Positions 41,154-49,611 are shown, counted from the first letter of the stretch. The stretch: DNA of 49,822 nt from CALVGQ01 sp964370435 (GCA_964370435.1 CAYJJG010000012.1:1-49822), one strand, 5' to 3'. Numbers and translations: made by a program. Notes: generated by a model from the sequence alone, not told the origin.

Positions 41154-42047
41154 CTACTCTTCTTCATTTGCTAAAGGGTGAAAAGACATATAGCCCTTTT
41201 TTAAACGTTCACTATCGACATGGGTATAAATTTCTGTAGTATTTATATTACTATGTCCTAATAGTTCTTGTATTACTCTTAAATCAGTTCCATTTTCAAG
41301 TAAATGTGTTGCATAGGAATGCCTCAATTTATGAGGTGTTATATTTTTTTTTATTCCTACTTGATTACTTATATATTTTATCATAATTTCAACTCTTTCG
41401 CATCTAATAGGATTGCCCTTTTTGTTTATAAAAAACTGCATTTTATTTTTTTTATTATAGTGTACTCTAACTTCGTGAAAATACTTTTTTAAAATCTCTA
41501 ATGATTTATCAGGTATAGGCACGATACGCTCTTTATTCCCCTTCCCTAGCACCCTTACATATCCTTCTTGTAAGTTAAGTGTAGAAAGCGTTAAATTAAG
41601 GCATTCACTAATTCTTAAACCACATCCATATAGCAATTTAAACACGGCGTGGTATAATATATCTTCATCTTCATTTCCAAAATAATTAAATAAAAGTTCT
41701 ATTTCTTCTATGGTGCAGTAAATTGGTAAACTTTTAGTCTTCTTAGGTAACTCAATGTTTAGTGCAACATCATCAATATCATATTTAGTATGTAAGAAAC
41801 GATGAAAAGAACGTACTGCACTAGAAGCTCTTCTAATACTACTAGGTTTATACTGCTCTTTTAAACTTAACATATAATTTAAAACTACTTCTTTACTGAT
41901 ATCTTTTATATCTTCAATATTCATTAAGTCAAGATAATTGAAATAAGCACTTAAATCACGGGTATAACCCGTGATTGTTTTATCACTTAAATTTTCATTT
42001 AAAGTTAGATATATTTTATATTCACTATTTAATTCGATAAAGTCCAT
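41154..42047 (-). CDS. xerD: Tyrosine recombinase, XerD-like
   Basis: XerD with XerC resolves chromosome dimers at dif. The 297-residue length fits XerC/XerD rather than phage integrases. It has the N-terminal core-binding domain (about residues 1-90: LSDKTITGYTRDLSAYFNYL) and the catalytic domain with all residues: Arg in GCGLRISECL, Lys in GKGNKERIVPI, His/Arg in HKLRHSYATHLL, His in LGHSNINTTEIY and the nucleophile Tyr in IYTHVD. The gene lies between deoB and spoIIM, where Bacillus has ripX (xerD). The dif-like site 1.2 kb away is a possible substrate. I cannot tell XerC from XerD by sequence alone. Confidence 0.9.
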   Translation of the reverse strand: MDFIELNSEYKIYLTLNENLSDKTITGYTRDLSAYFNYLDLMNIEDIKDISKEVVLNYMLSLKEQYKPSSIRRASSAVRSFHRFLHTKYDIDDVALNIELPKKTKSLPIYCTIEEIELLFNYFGNEDEDILYHAVFKLLYGCGLRISECLNLTLSTLNLQEGYVRVLGKGNKERIVPIPDKSLEILKKYFHEVRVHYNKKNKMQFFINKKGNPIRCERVEIMIKYISNQVGIKKNITPHKLRHSYATHLLENGTDLRVIQELLGHSNINTTEIYTHVDSERLKKGYMSFHPLANEEE

Positions 42048-42057
42048 TTTATCCTCA

Positions 42058-42666
42058 CTAATTATTAAACATCTGAAACCAATCCATCATGTATAGCACC
42101 AGTGTTGATTTAATTATACTAGAAAATAAAAGGATTGAGAAACTAATTATTACTGCATTCAAATTTTCATTAATATCGTTCTTCCAATCTATTGCTTTTT
42201 GATTAAAGAAACATCGTTTTACTAGCTTATGTGACATTTTAAAGGCAACCACACCAAGTATAAAAGCAGCTAAGGCATCAAAAAATACTTGTGGAATTAA
42301 AGTTAATAGAATACCTAACATACCTCGAAGTTGGTAAGTAATAATATAGATACTACATGAAAAACCAATTTGTACTCCCTTAGTAAAAATAACAAATGCA
42401 ATAAAAGGCATTCCAATGATTGAAAATCCAAAAAATAGAATTAATAAACAAATAAAAACGTTAGTAGTAAACTGAGTAATAAAGAAATCTACTTTATCAA
42501 CATCTGATAGAACGGTTGAAAAAGTCATGGTTGATAAAGAATCTAAAATAGAAGAATCTAACCACTGGCTAATTAATATACCACATAAAAAACCACTTAC
42601 TATAAAGATGAATAAAAACCTCATGACATTTTCATAAGGAACAACTTTAGTCCAATATTTTTTCAT
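42058..42666 (-). CDS. spoIIM: Stage II sporulation protein M
   Basis: SpoIIM is a membrane part of the SpoIIDMP machine that drives engulfment during sporulation. The 202 residues have the family pattern: an N-terminal membrane segment (about residues 12-32), an external stretch (SSILDSLSTMTFS), then four more segments with FWGFSIIG-like FGFSIIGMPFIAFVIFTKGV and GFSCSIYIITYQLRGMLGIL, GILLTLIPQVFFD. The ATG at 42666 is preceded by AAAGAGGTG, which lies in the 3' arm of the dinB terminator hairpin. It is separated by 10 bases from xerD, so spoIIM-xerD-deoB form a run. Confidence 0.9.
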   Translation of the reverse strand: MKKYWTKVVPYENVMRFLFIFIVSGFLCGILISQWLDSSILDSLSTMTFSTVLSDVDKVDFFITQFTTNVFICLLILFFGFSIIGMPFIAFVIFTKGVQIGFSCSIYIITYQLRGMLGILLTLIPQVFFDALAAFILGVVAFKMSHKLVKRCFFNQKAIDWKNDINENLNAVIISFSILLFSSIIKSTLVLYMMDWFQMFNN

Positions 42667-42670
42667 ATAA

Positions 42671-42705
42671 AAACACCTCTTTATAGGCTATGTAAAAAGG
42701 TGTTT
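42671..42705 (-). terminator. Hairpin between dinB and spoIIM containing the spoIIM ribosome site
   Basis: AAACACCT (minus strand, plus 42698-42705) pairs with AGGTGTTT (plus 42671-42678) around a 19-nt loop, followed by TT and the spoIIM start. It resembles a dinB terminator, but its 3' arm is the spoIIM Shine-Dalgarno sequence. It may act as an attenuator or cover the ribosome site. Confidence 0.5.
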
Positions 42706-43873
42706 ATTTATGTTTTTTTTGTAGAGCAGAAGCAGGTTTCAGAACATCAGATTTTAGTTCTTTATTAAGTTTCTCAATAATATCTATAGTTTTATTTGCA
42801 CTGTATTCTTGTTCAAACAGATTTATTTGCATTACTTGATCATTCATTTTTTGAAGATGAGATAAGCCGATTCCAATATGACGAATTGTAATATCACTTT
42901 CATTTTGATCATATAAAGCGATAGCATTTTCATAAATATCATCTGCACTTTGAATAGCTTTTGTTAATTTTTTAGAGCGAACTATTGTATTAAAATCATG
43001 ATAACGTACAGAAATAGAAATACCTTTTACAACTAAACTAGCTTCTTTTAATCGCCCTTCTAATTTATTTGCAAGTTTTCTAAACATCATTGTTATTTCT
43101 TGATAATCACCGATATCCTTTAAGAATGTTGTACTTTGAGAAATTGATTTAACATCATGACTAACGATTATTTCATCAGAACCATGACCATTAGCCCTTT
43201 CAATTACCTTAAGGGTATTCTTTCCAAAAATTGATTTTAAGTGATCTACTTCTTTATAGTTAGCTAAATCTCCAATAGTTTCAATCCCTAATTTCTTTAA
43301 AGAAGGAGCAGTTTTTTTGCCTATTCCTTGCATATCTGAAACTGCTAAAGGCCATAACTTACTCTTTACTTCCTGCTTGCGCAGAACTGTAATACCCATC
43401 GGTTTTTTCATATCACTAGCTATTTTTGCTAGAAATTTATTTGGTGCAATCCCTATAGAGCATTTTAAATTTAAATCATGATACAGATTTTGTTGAATTT
43501 GCCATGCTAAGTCAAGAGGTTTTTCAAATTGCTTAATTGCCTCAGTCATATCAGCATAACACTCATCAATACTTGCCTGTTGTACTAAGGGAGTATATTT
43601 TTTAATGCTATTAATAAATTTTTCAGATAAATCTTCATAGAAACTATAATGACTTTTAACTACTACAAGATGTGGGCATAATTCTAATGCTTGAGCTAAA
43701 GGCATTGCAGAGTTAATTCCATATTCTCTAGCTATATAATTCGCCGTAGTTACTACTCCACGCCTTGAATTACCACTAACTACTACTGGTTTATCTTTTA
43801 TGGCTGGATCTAATACTTCTTCTGCACTAGCAAAAAAAGAATTCAAATCAATATGATAGATCACCTTTGCCAT
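42704..43873 (-). CDS. dinB: DNA polymerase IV (Y family)
   Basis: DinB is the error-prone translesion polymerase that copies past damaged bases. The 389 residues show IYHIDLNSFFASAEEVLDP (first carboxylate), YIAREYGINSAMPL with the steric region, and the SIDECYADMT motif with the catalytic Asp/Glu. Helix-hairpin-helix SDMQGIGKKTAPSLKKLGIE, a little-finger domain, and the C-terminal QINLFEQ beta-clamp-binding peptide follow. The ATG at 43873 has AAAGAGGTGAT upstream. No SOS (LexA) box was identified in the short upstream gap. Confidence 0.95.
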   Translation of the reverse strand: MAKVIYHIDLNSFFASAEEVLDPAIKDKPVVVSGNSRRGVVTTANYIAREYGINSAMPLAQALELCPHLVVVKSHYSFYEDLSEKFINSIKKYTPLVQQASIDECYADMTEAIKQFEKPLDLAWQIQQNLYHDLNLKCSIGIAPNKFLAKIASDMKKPMGITVLRKQEVKSKLWPLAVSDMQGIGKKTAPSLKKLGIETIGDLANYKEVDHLKSIFGKNTLKVIERANGHGSDEIIVSHDVKSISQSTTFLKDIGDYQEITMMFRKLANKLEGRLKEASLVVKGISISVRYHDFNTIVRSKKLTKAIQSADDIYENAIALYDQNESDITIRHIGIGLSHLQKMNDQVMQINLFEQEYSANKTIDIIEKLNKELKSDVLKPASALQKKHK

Positions 43874-43905
43874 GAAATCACCTCTTTACTATTTTAGCAT
43901 TATTA

Positions 43906-43934
43906 TAAAAAAAAGCTAGATAATGGTTATCTAA
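43906..43934 (-). terminator. Terminator after spo0A
   Basis: On the minus strand, TTAGATAA-CCA-TTATCTAG is followed by a run of eight T. The stop codon of spo0A lies in the 5' arm. It separates spo0A from dinB. Confidence 0.75.
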
Positions 43935-44757
43935 CTTTGTATAAGTGATTTTGTTTCATTTTTATACGATGATCTAGTCTTAGTTTATCTGCAATCATGG
44001 CGATAAATTCAGAATTGGTTGGCTTTGCCTTGCTTGCGCTAATAGTGTACGCAAATATTTCATCAATAGCATCTATATTACCTCTATTCCATGCAACTTC
44101 TATGGCGTGTCTTATGGCTCTTTCAACTCTAGAAGATGTCGTTTTATATTTTCGTGCAATCTCAGGATATAGTATTTTAGTTATTTGACCTAAAAACTCA
44201 ACATTGATATACGTTTCCATAATAGCAGTTCTAAGATACATATATCCTTTAATATGAGCTGGAATACCTATTTCATGTAAAATATCCGTTATTTCTTTTT
44301 CAAGTTGTACTTTCTGCATAGCTTCTGAATTGAGATGTTGTTCTTGATGGAAATCTTCCTTTTGAGAGATATGTACATTTATCTCACCGTCATTCATGAT
44401 ATGAATGCATTTTTCTAAACACTGGTGATAGCTGAACGGTTTTAACATAAAATAGTCTACATTGTAATGATATAGTTCTTTCATCAGCGTATCATTAGCA
44501 AAATTAGAGGTACAAAAAACTTTCTTAACAATAACTTTTCTATTTTTCAATATCTTTAGCACCTCTATGCCATCTAGTTTGGGCATTATACAGTCAAGAA
44601 TCAGCACATCAATGTCTCTCGTTGCATTTCTTAGAAACTCTTCTGGATCATCAAAGGCACCTATTAGTTCAAAACATGAACTACTTCTAATTTCACTTTG
44701 CATGTTTTGTATGAAGTTTTTATTGTCATCTACAATTACTAGTTTGATTTTGCTCAT
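43927..44757 (-). CDS. spo0A: Sporulation response regulator Spo0A
   Basis: Spo0A is the master regulator of sporulation entry; when phosphorylated it binds 0A boxes. The 276 residues show a receiver domain (VIVDDN acidic pair, phospho-acceptor Asp55 in ILDCIMPKLDGI, and FMLKPF lysine) and the Spo0A C-terminal domain from about residue 160 (IGIPAHIKGYMYLRTAI, then the recognition helix region SSRVERAIRHAIEVAWNRG). I chose the ATG at 44757, with GGGAG 9 bases upstream; a TTG at 44763 is too close to that site. A 0A-box-like TGTCGAA lies in its own leader region. The gene proves that the lineage is a potential spore former. Confidence 0.95.
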   Translation of the reverse strand: MSKIKLVIVDDNKNFIQNMQSEIRSSSCFELIGAFDDPEEFLRNATRDIDVLILDCIMPKLDGIEVLKILKNRKVIVKKVFCTSNFANDTLMKELYHYNVDYFMLKPFSYHQCLEKCIHIMNDGEINVHISQKEDFHQEQHLNSEAMQKVQLEKEITDILHEIGIPAHIKGYMYLRTAIMETYINVEFLGQITKILYPEIARKYKTTSSRVERAIRHAIEVAWNRGNIDAIDEIFAYTISASKAKPTNSEFIAMIADKLRLDHRIKMKQNHLYKVR

Positions 44758-44820
44758 TTCCAATTTCTCCCTTTTATGAGCTAAGTTTAGTCTTTTTGAT
44801 ATTAGAAGAATGTCATAAAA

Positions 44821-44827
44821 TGTCGAA
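44821..44827 (-). promoter_or_regulatory. 0A box upstream of spo0A
   Basis: TGTCGAA, the exact 7-bp core of the Spo0A box, lies 64 bases upstream of the spo0A start. On the minus strand a GTAGAATAT just ahead of it fits the sigma-H -10 form (RnnGAATww), but no good -35 is seen. Bacillus spo0A has a sigma-H promoter under Spo0A feedback, so the arrangement is familiar. Confidence 0.55.
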
Positions 44828-44850
44828 ATATTCTACTTATTTAAATTTTG

Positions 44851-44867
44851 TATCATAAACTATGATA
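44851..44867 (-). repeat. 7-bp inverted repeat in the spo0A upstream region
   Basis: TATCATA-AAC-TATGATA (44851-44867) is a perfect inverted repeat 3' of the DUF2812 gene. It may be a weak terminator for that gene (TACAAAATTT follows on the minus strand) or a protein-binding site for spo0A control. Confidence 0.4.
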
Positions 44868-44878
44868 TTTTGACTATA

Positions 44879-46237
44879 TTAGGGATTTATTAGTTTAGTG
44901 TATATAGTTGCTGCTACATCATTATCTAGAGATTCATAAAGATTTAAGACAATAATTTGACTATCATAAAGCAGCACATAATCATTTAATGGTTTATCTT
45001 CTCTATATTTTTGATATATAGCATTTGCGTTTAAAGCATCAAAATGAACAACTTCATAATGACTATACTTTCCATCCTCTAACAAATCATCTACAACAAG
45101 CGGATAGATAAGTTGAGTATTAAAGGTGAAGACATGGTAGGTTAAACTTGGTGTTTCTTTTAGATAATCATAATGATGTTGTGTATACATTATTGATTGC
45201 ATTAGTATTGATGAGTTTTCTTCCATTTTATAAGAGTACCCATCATAATCATATTCATTATATAAATCTTCACACTTTAGTGGTAATGCATGATTATATA
45301 GATGATAGTATTCCCCCACTTCACTGTCTTCAACTCGAACAGTATCGACTTTATCAACTTGATGAAAATAAGTTAATAATAAATAAGTAAAAATGGAATA
45401 AAATAATATAGTTAATACAATGGTTGAAACAAAAGTAATTTTTCGTGTTACTTTAGCTGCTATTTGTGCTTTTTTCATTGTAAACACCGTTAAATGATGA
45501 ATAATTGCAATTACTATAAGAGGTGTAATTATCATAAAAAGAAAATACCATTCATTAACGAGGATCATAACAAGTAAAAAGATACCAACGAAGCCAATAG
45601 TGAATCGGTCAACATATTTAAAGAGGCTGTAATCAACCTTTAAAATTCCATCACCACGGTTTACTGCTTTTTTAGATTTTATATACCAACTATAATAACT
45701 AATTAAGATATAAAATAAATACGGTAACATAAGAAAATATAAAAGTAAATTCAATAAACTCATATTAGAGGCAAGAGCATAAGTAGGATTTTCAAAAACA
45801 TTATGTACCAACGTAAATAAATTAAATGACAATACAATAACCAACATGAAATGTGTTGGTAAAAAATTCTTTTTCATGCACTTATGAATATTAGTTAACT
45901 TTTCAATTTCATCAGTTTCAAAAGGTACTGGATTATCTTGATCGCTGCAAAATACTTGCATTTGATGAAGCTCACATACAAAATTCCAACCTGCTTGTTT
46001 AGCTATCTCATGATAAGTATTTTGATTTACTGTCGTTGTAGGGTTGAAGTAGGAAGCTTCAGTAAAATAAGTGACAGTATAATGCAGTTTTTTAGGTGTA
46101 TCTTTTTTAAAATACCAAAATGTCGTACCAATTTTTTCTAAAAACAATCCTTTTAGTGCATACTCTTCTAATTTCTCTTCAATGATTTCATAGTGATTAA
46201 AATTAAATCTAAATAATCTTATTACTGAGCTTTTCAT
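44879..46237 (-). CDS. DUF2812 multi-pass membrane protein
   Basis: This 452-residue protein starts MKSSVIRLFRFNFNHYEIIE and contains the DUF2812-type opening (about residues 1-120: LEEYALKGLFLEKIGTTFWY, FKKDTPKKLHYTVTYF). Four to five membrane segments follow (about residues 130-290), and then an external C-terminal domain of about 140 residues. DUF2812 proteins are very often encoded next to PadR repressors, as here, and are thought to be its regulated target; the signal is unknown. The ATG at 46237 has AAAGGAGG upstream and lies one base after the PadR stop. Earlier in-frame starts would run inside padR. Confidence 0.8.
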   Translation of the reverse strand: MKSSVIRLFRFNFNHYEIIEEKLEEYALKGLFLEKIGTTFWYFKKDTPKKLHYTVTYFTEASYFNPTTTVNQNTYHEIAKQAGWNFVCELHQMQVFCSDQDNPVPFETDEIEKLTNIHKCMKKNFLPTHFMLVIVLSFNLFTLVHNVFENPTYALASNMSLLNLLLYFLMLPYLFYILISYYSWYIKSKKAVNRGDGILKVDYSLFKYVDRFTIGFVGIFLLVMILVNEWYFLFMIITPLIVIAIIHHLTVFTMKKAQIAAKVTRKITFVSTIVLTILFYSIFTYLLLTYFHQVDKVDTVRVEDSEVGEYYHLYNHALPLKCEDLYNEYDYDGYSYKMEENSSILMQSIMYTQHHYDYLKETPSLTYHVFTFNTQLIYPLVVDDLLEDGKYSHYEVVHFDALNANAIYQKYREDKPLNDYVLLYDSQIIVLNLYESLDNDVAATIYTKLINP

Positions 46238-46238
46238 C

Positions 46239-46568
46239 TTAGTTGCCTCCTTTACGTTTATTAACAACATGAATTTGATAATCATCAATTTGGCTATTTA
46301 AGCGTAGTATTTCCTTTTTTACTATTTCTTTACCCAAATCAGTAATAATATAGCTTTTTTTGCGCTGTATCATAGTTGTTTCGACAATAAATTTTTCTAT
46401 TAAAAAATTATCTAATAAACTATACAAGGTTCCGGGTCCGATACGAACTCTCTCCTTGGTGATGGATGCTATTTTTTTCATAATATCAACACCACAACAT
46501 TCCTCTTCTAAACAAATTAAAACATAAAACATTTGTTCAGTTAACGTTTGATACCTCTCTCTTGCCAT
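46239..46568 (-). CDS. PadR-family transcription repressor
   Basis: PadR proteins are small winged-helix repressors. The 109 residues show the family start (LTEQMFYVLICLEEECCGVD), the winged-helix KERVRIGPGTLYSLLDNFL with the conserved GTLY motif, and the C-terminal RKKSYIITDLGKEI wing and dimer helix. It forms an operon with the DUF2812 gene and probably controls it together with itself, because inverted repeats lie in its promoter. The ATG at 46568 follows AGGAGGAATT. Confidence 0.9.
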   Translation of the reverse strand: MARERYQTLTEQMFYVLICLEEECCGVDIMKKIASITKERVRIGPGTLYSLLDNFLIEKFIVETTMIQRKKSYIITDLGKEIVKKEILRLNSQIDDYQIHVVNKRKGGN

Positions 46569-46581
46569 AATTCCTCCTGAT

Positions 46582-46637
46582 AATATCGATTATCAATATT
46601 ATAAATTGATTGTAACATCGATATTCGATATTGTCAA
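46582..46637 (-). promoter_or_regulatory. padR promoter with two operator-like inverted repeats
   Basis: On the minus strand, TTGACA (plus 46632-46637) and TACAAT (plus 46609-46614) are 17 bases apart. An inverted repeat (AACATCGA-TAT-TCGATATT, plus 46614-46632) fills the spacer between them. A second one (AATATCGAT-T-ATCAATATT, plus 46582-46600) lies just downstream of the expected start site. Both share the arm AATATCGA. The layout suits repression of the padR-DUF2812 operon by its own product. Confidence 0.7.
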
Positions 46638-46722
46638 ATTAGTAAACTAAAAAGCTAAAATTATATTCTTTTTATAGGCTATACCCTCCCCTTTTTTTAG
46701 AAGATAATAAAGTTTTTTTAGA

Positions 46723-46736
46723 TGATAGCGCTATCA
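46723..46736 (+). promoter_or_regulatory. cre-like site upstream of adhE
   Basis: TGATAGCGCTATCA, inside the perfect 16-bp palindrome at 46722-46737, fits the CcpA consensus TGWNANCGNTNWCA at every position. It lies 24 bases before the adhE -35. Confidence 0.65.
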
Positions 46737-46752
46737 TGTGAAATTATTAACA
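46737..46752 (+). promoter_or_regulatory. Rex-like operator upstream of adhE
   Basis: TGTGAAATTATTAACA has the Rex layout TGTGAA-N4-TTAACA, a hybrid of the TTGTGAA and TTGTTAA half sites used by Firmicute Rex proteins. It adjoins the cre-like palindrome and ends 7 bases before the -35, a place where Rex would block RNA polymerase when NADH is low. Confidence 0.65.
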
Positions 46753-46759
46753 AATAGTA

Positions 46760-46788
46760 TTGCATATCTCTTTTCATGGTGTTATAAT
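46760..46788 (+). promoter_or_regulatory. Sigma-A-type promoter of adhE
   Basis: TTGCAT (46760-46765) and TATAAT (46783-46788) are separated by 17 bases; the start codon is 45 bases downstream of the -10. Confidence 0.75.
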
Positions 46789-46832
46789 CTGCTCGTAACC
46801 AATTAGTGATTATTTTCACAAGGAGGAAAATC

Positions 46833-49430
46833 ATGGAAGAAAATAAATTAAGTGTAGCTCAAACAGAAGTAAATGCTTTAGTAGAAAATGCCTTAACGGC
46901 ATTAAATAAGTTCTTGATATTGGATCAAGAAGCTATTGACCACATCGTTGCAAAGAGCTCTGTAGCCGGTTTAGATGCTCATGGTAATTTAGCAAAGCTT
47001 GCAGTTGATGAAACTGGTCGTGGAGTTTTTGAAGATAAGGCTATCAAGAATCTATATGCATGTGAATATGTAGTTAATCACATGCGCCATACTAAAACTG
47101 TAGGTATCATCAATGAAGATGAAATTGCTGGATTAACCTATATTGCAGAGCCTGTTGGAGTTATTGCAGGTGTAACACCAGTAACTAACCCTACTTCAAC
47201 AGTTATCTTTAAAAGTTTAATTAGTTTAAAAACACGAAACCCTATTATCTTTGGATTTCATCCAAGTGCACAACAGTGCTCAATTGCTGCAGCTAAAGTA
47301 ATTCGTGATGCTGCCATCGAAGCAGGAGCTCCTGAAAACTGTATTTCGTGGATTGAAACTCCTAGCATGGAGGCTACAGCTGCATTGATGAATCATCCTG
47401 GTGTTGCAACTATTTTGGCAACTGGCGGTAATGCTATGGTAAAAGCGGCATATAGCTGCGGAAAGCCAGCATTAGGTGTTGGTGCTGGTAATGTTCCTGC
47501 TTATATTGAAACTACTGCAGATGTTAAACAAGCTGTTAATGATATTGTCTTATCAAAAGCATTCGACAATGGAATGATATGTGCCTCTGAGCAAGCTGTT
47601 ATCGTAGATAAAGAAATTTATGAAGATGTTAAAGATGAATTTAAAAAATATCATGCTTATATTGCTACTAAAAAAGAAAAAGAACTATTAGAATTATATA
47701 TGTTTGGAGTTAAATCTTCTTCTAAAAACTACGATGATGCAAAATTAAATGCAAAAGTAGTAGGAAAAACTGCAGCATGGATAGCTGAACAAGCAGGTTT
47801 TACTGTACCAGCACGTACTAGTATTATTCTTGTTGAATGTAAAGTTGTTGGAGAGCCATTAACTGCCGAAAAATTATCCCCAGTACTTGCATTATTAAAA
47901 GCCGATTCAGTTGAAGATGGATTAAACAAGTCTGAAGCAATGGTAATGTTTGATGGTGTTGGACATAGTGCAGCTATCCATACATCTAATGAAGCTCTTG
48001 CAAAGCGCTATGGAGAGCGTATTAAAGCATGTCGTATTATTTGGAATTCTCCTAGTACATTTGGTGGAATTGGAAATGTTTATAATTCATTTATCCCCTC
48101 TTTAACCCTAGGTTGTGGTTCTTATGGACACAATTCTGTTTCTGATAATATTAGTGCTATAAATTTATTAAATGTAAAGAAAATCGGAAGAAGGAAAAAC
48201 AATATGCAATGGTTTAAGGTACCACCAAAAATCTACTTTGAAAAAGGTTCTATTGAATATCTTCGTTCAATGCATGATGTTGAAAGAGTGTTTATTGTAA
48301 CTGATCGATCTATGGTAGATTTAGGTTATATTTCTAAACTTACAGAAATATTAAATCAACGTAGAAATAAAGTGCAAATACAGTTATTTTGTGATGTTGA
48401 ACCAGATCCAAGTATCCAAACAGTAAAAGCTGGATTAGGACTAATGCAAGCCTTTAGGCCAGATACTATTATTGCTATAGGCGGTGGATCACCAATGGAT
48501 GCAGCTAAAGGAATGTGGCTATTTTATGAACAACCTGATGTTAATTTTGATGATTTAAAACAAAAGTTCATGGATATTAGAAAACGTGCTTTCCGCTATC
48601 CTGAACTGGGTAAAAAATCACAGCTAGTATGTATCCCTACAACTTCTGGAACAGGATCTGAAGTTACTCCATTTGCAGTAATTAGTGATAAAGAAGAAAA
48701 CAAAAAATATCCTCTAGCTGATTACAGCTTAACACCAACTGTAGCAATTGTAGATCCATCACTGACAATGAATCTTCCTCCAGTGATTACTGCAGATACC
48801 GGAATGGATGTATTAACTCATGCGACTGAGGCCTATGTTTCAGTGCTAGCTAATGATTTCACTGATGGATTAGCACTGCAAGCAATAAAAATGATTTTTG
48901 ATTATCTACCTCGTGCTGTAAGTAACGGTAAAAATGATCCGGAAGCACGTGAAAAAATGCATAATGCAGGTACGTTAGCTGGTATGGCATTTGCGAATGC
49001 CTTCCTAGGTATAAATCACTCATTAGCTCATAAAATTGGTGGAGAGTTCCATACTCCTCATGGTCGTACTAATGCTATCCTAATGCCTCATGTCATTCGT
49101 TATAATGGTACTAAACCAGATAAATTAGCAGTTTGGCCAAAGTATACTCATTATTGTGCTGATGAGCGCTATGCGCAAATTGCACGTATGTTAGGATTGA
49201 AATTCAATACAGTCGAAGAAGGTGTTGAAGCGTTTGCCCAAGCTTGTTATGATTTAGGAATTGAACTAGGTATTAAAATGAGTTTTAAAGAACAAGGAAT
49301 TGATGCAGTAAAGTGGGAAAATAGTTTAGAAAAACTTGCCTATCTTGCATATGAAGATCAATGTTCCCCTGCTAACCCTCGCTTACCTTTAGTATCTGAT
49401 ATGATAGAAATTCTAAAGAAAGCATATTAA
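46833..49430 (+). CDS. adhE: Bifunctional acetaldehyde-CoA/alcohol dehydrogenase
   Basis: AdhE reduces acetyl-CoA to acetaldehyde and then ethanol with two NADH, regenerating NAD in fermentation; family members form long spirosome filaments. The 865 residues contain the N-terminal aldehyde dehydrogenase domain (about 1-440; catalytic Cys250 in DNGMICASEQ, GVGAGNVPAYIE) and the C-terminal iron alcohol dehydrogenase domain (about 455-865; GGGSPMDAAKGMW, and HSLAHKIGGEFHTPHGR with iron-binding histidines). The ATG at 46833 follows AGGAGG; an upstream in-frame start at 46806 lacks a ribosome site. It has its own promoter with cre- and Rex-like sites and its own terminator. Confidence 0.96.
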   Translation: MEENKLSVAQTEVNALVENALTALNKFLILDQEAIDHIVAKSSVAGLDAHGNLAKLAVDETGRGVFEDKAIKNLYACEYVVNHMRHTKTVGIINEDEIAGLTYIAEPVGVIAGVTPVTNPTSTVIFKSLISLKTRNPIIFGFHPSAQQCSIAAAKVIRDAAIEAGAPENCISWIETPSMEATAALMNHPGVATILATGGNAMVKAAYSCGKPALGVGAGNVPAYIETTADVKQAVNDIVLSKAFDNGMICASEQAVIVDKEIYEDVKDEFKKYHAYIATKKEKELLELYMFGVKSSSKNYDDAKLNAKVVGKTAAWIAEQAGFTVPARTSIILVECKVVGEPLTAEKLSPVLALLKADSVEDGLNKSEAMVMFDGVGHSAAIHTSNEALAKRYGERIKACRIIWNSPSTFGGIGNVYNSFIPSLTLGCGSYGHNSVSDNISAINLLNVKKIGRRKNNMQWFKVPPKIYFEKGSIEYLRSMHDVERVFIVTDRSMVDLGYISKLTEILNQRRNKVQIQLFCDVEPDPSIQTVKAGLGLMQAFRPDTIIAIGGGSPMDAAKGMWLFYEQPDVNFDDLKQKFMDIRKRAFRYPELGKKSQLVCIPTTSGTGSEVTPFAVISDKEENKKYPLADYSLTPTVAIVDPSLTMNLPPVITADTGMDVLTHATEAYVSVLANDFTDGLALQAIKMIFDYLPRAVSNGKNDPEAREKMHNAGTLAGMAFANAFLGINHSLAHKIGGEFHTPHGRTNAILMPHVIRYNGTKPDKLAVWPKYTHYCADERYAQIARMLGLKFNTVEEGVEAFAQACYDLGIELGIKMSFKEQGIDAVKWENSLEKLAYLAYEDQCSPANPRLPLVSDMIEILKKAY

Positions 49431-49456
49431 AAATTTAAATTAAATACTAATAAAGA

Positions 49457-49506
49457 AACAAGCTGTTATAACATTCAAGTGAATGAAGTGGCAGCTTGTT
49501 ATTTTA
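49457..49506 (+). terminator. Terminator after adhE
   Basis: AACAAGCTG (49457-49465) pairs with CAGCTTGTT (49492-49500). The inner part also contains CATTCA-AG-TGAATG. ATTTT follows. Confidence 0.75.
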
Positions 49507-49590
49507 TAAAGTGTATACATAAATAATCGTTATTTATTAAATCTTCCTTTACATTACTGAAATTAGGATGCATAATACTCTTCATTTATG

Positions 49591-49611
49591 CTAAAATATC
49601 AGGCATTTTAG
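49591..49611. repeat. Small inverted repeat in the gap after adhE
   Basis: CTAAAAT and ATTTTAG are separated by 7 bases, about 50 bases before the next promoter. Its purpose is unknown. Apart from this, the 49507-49660 stretch shows nothing I can support. Confidence 0.35.

Noticed and set aside
41154..42047. The tyrosine recombinase as an integrase of a mobile element
   Set aside because: Its length, its motifs and its place between deoB and spoIIM match chromosomal XerD; no att sites or phage genes adjoin it.
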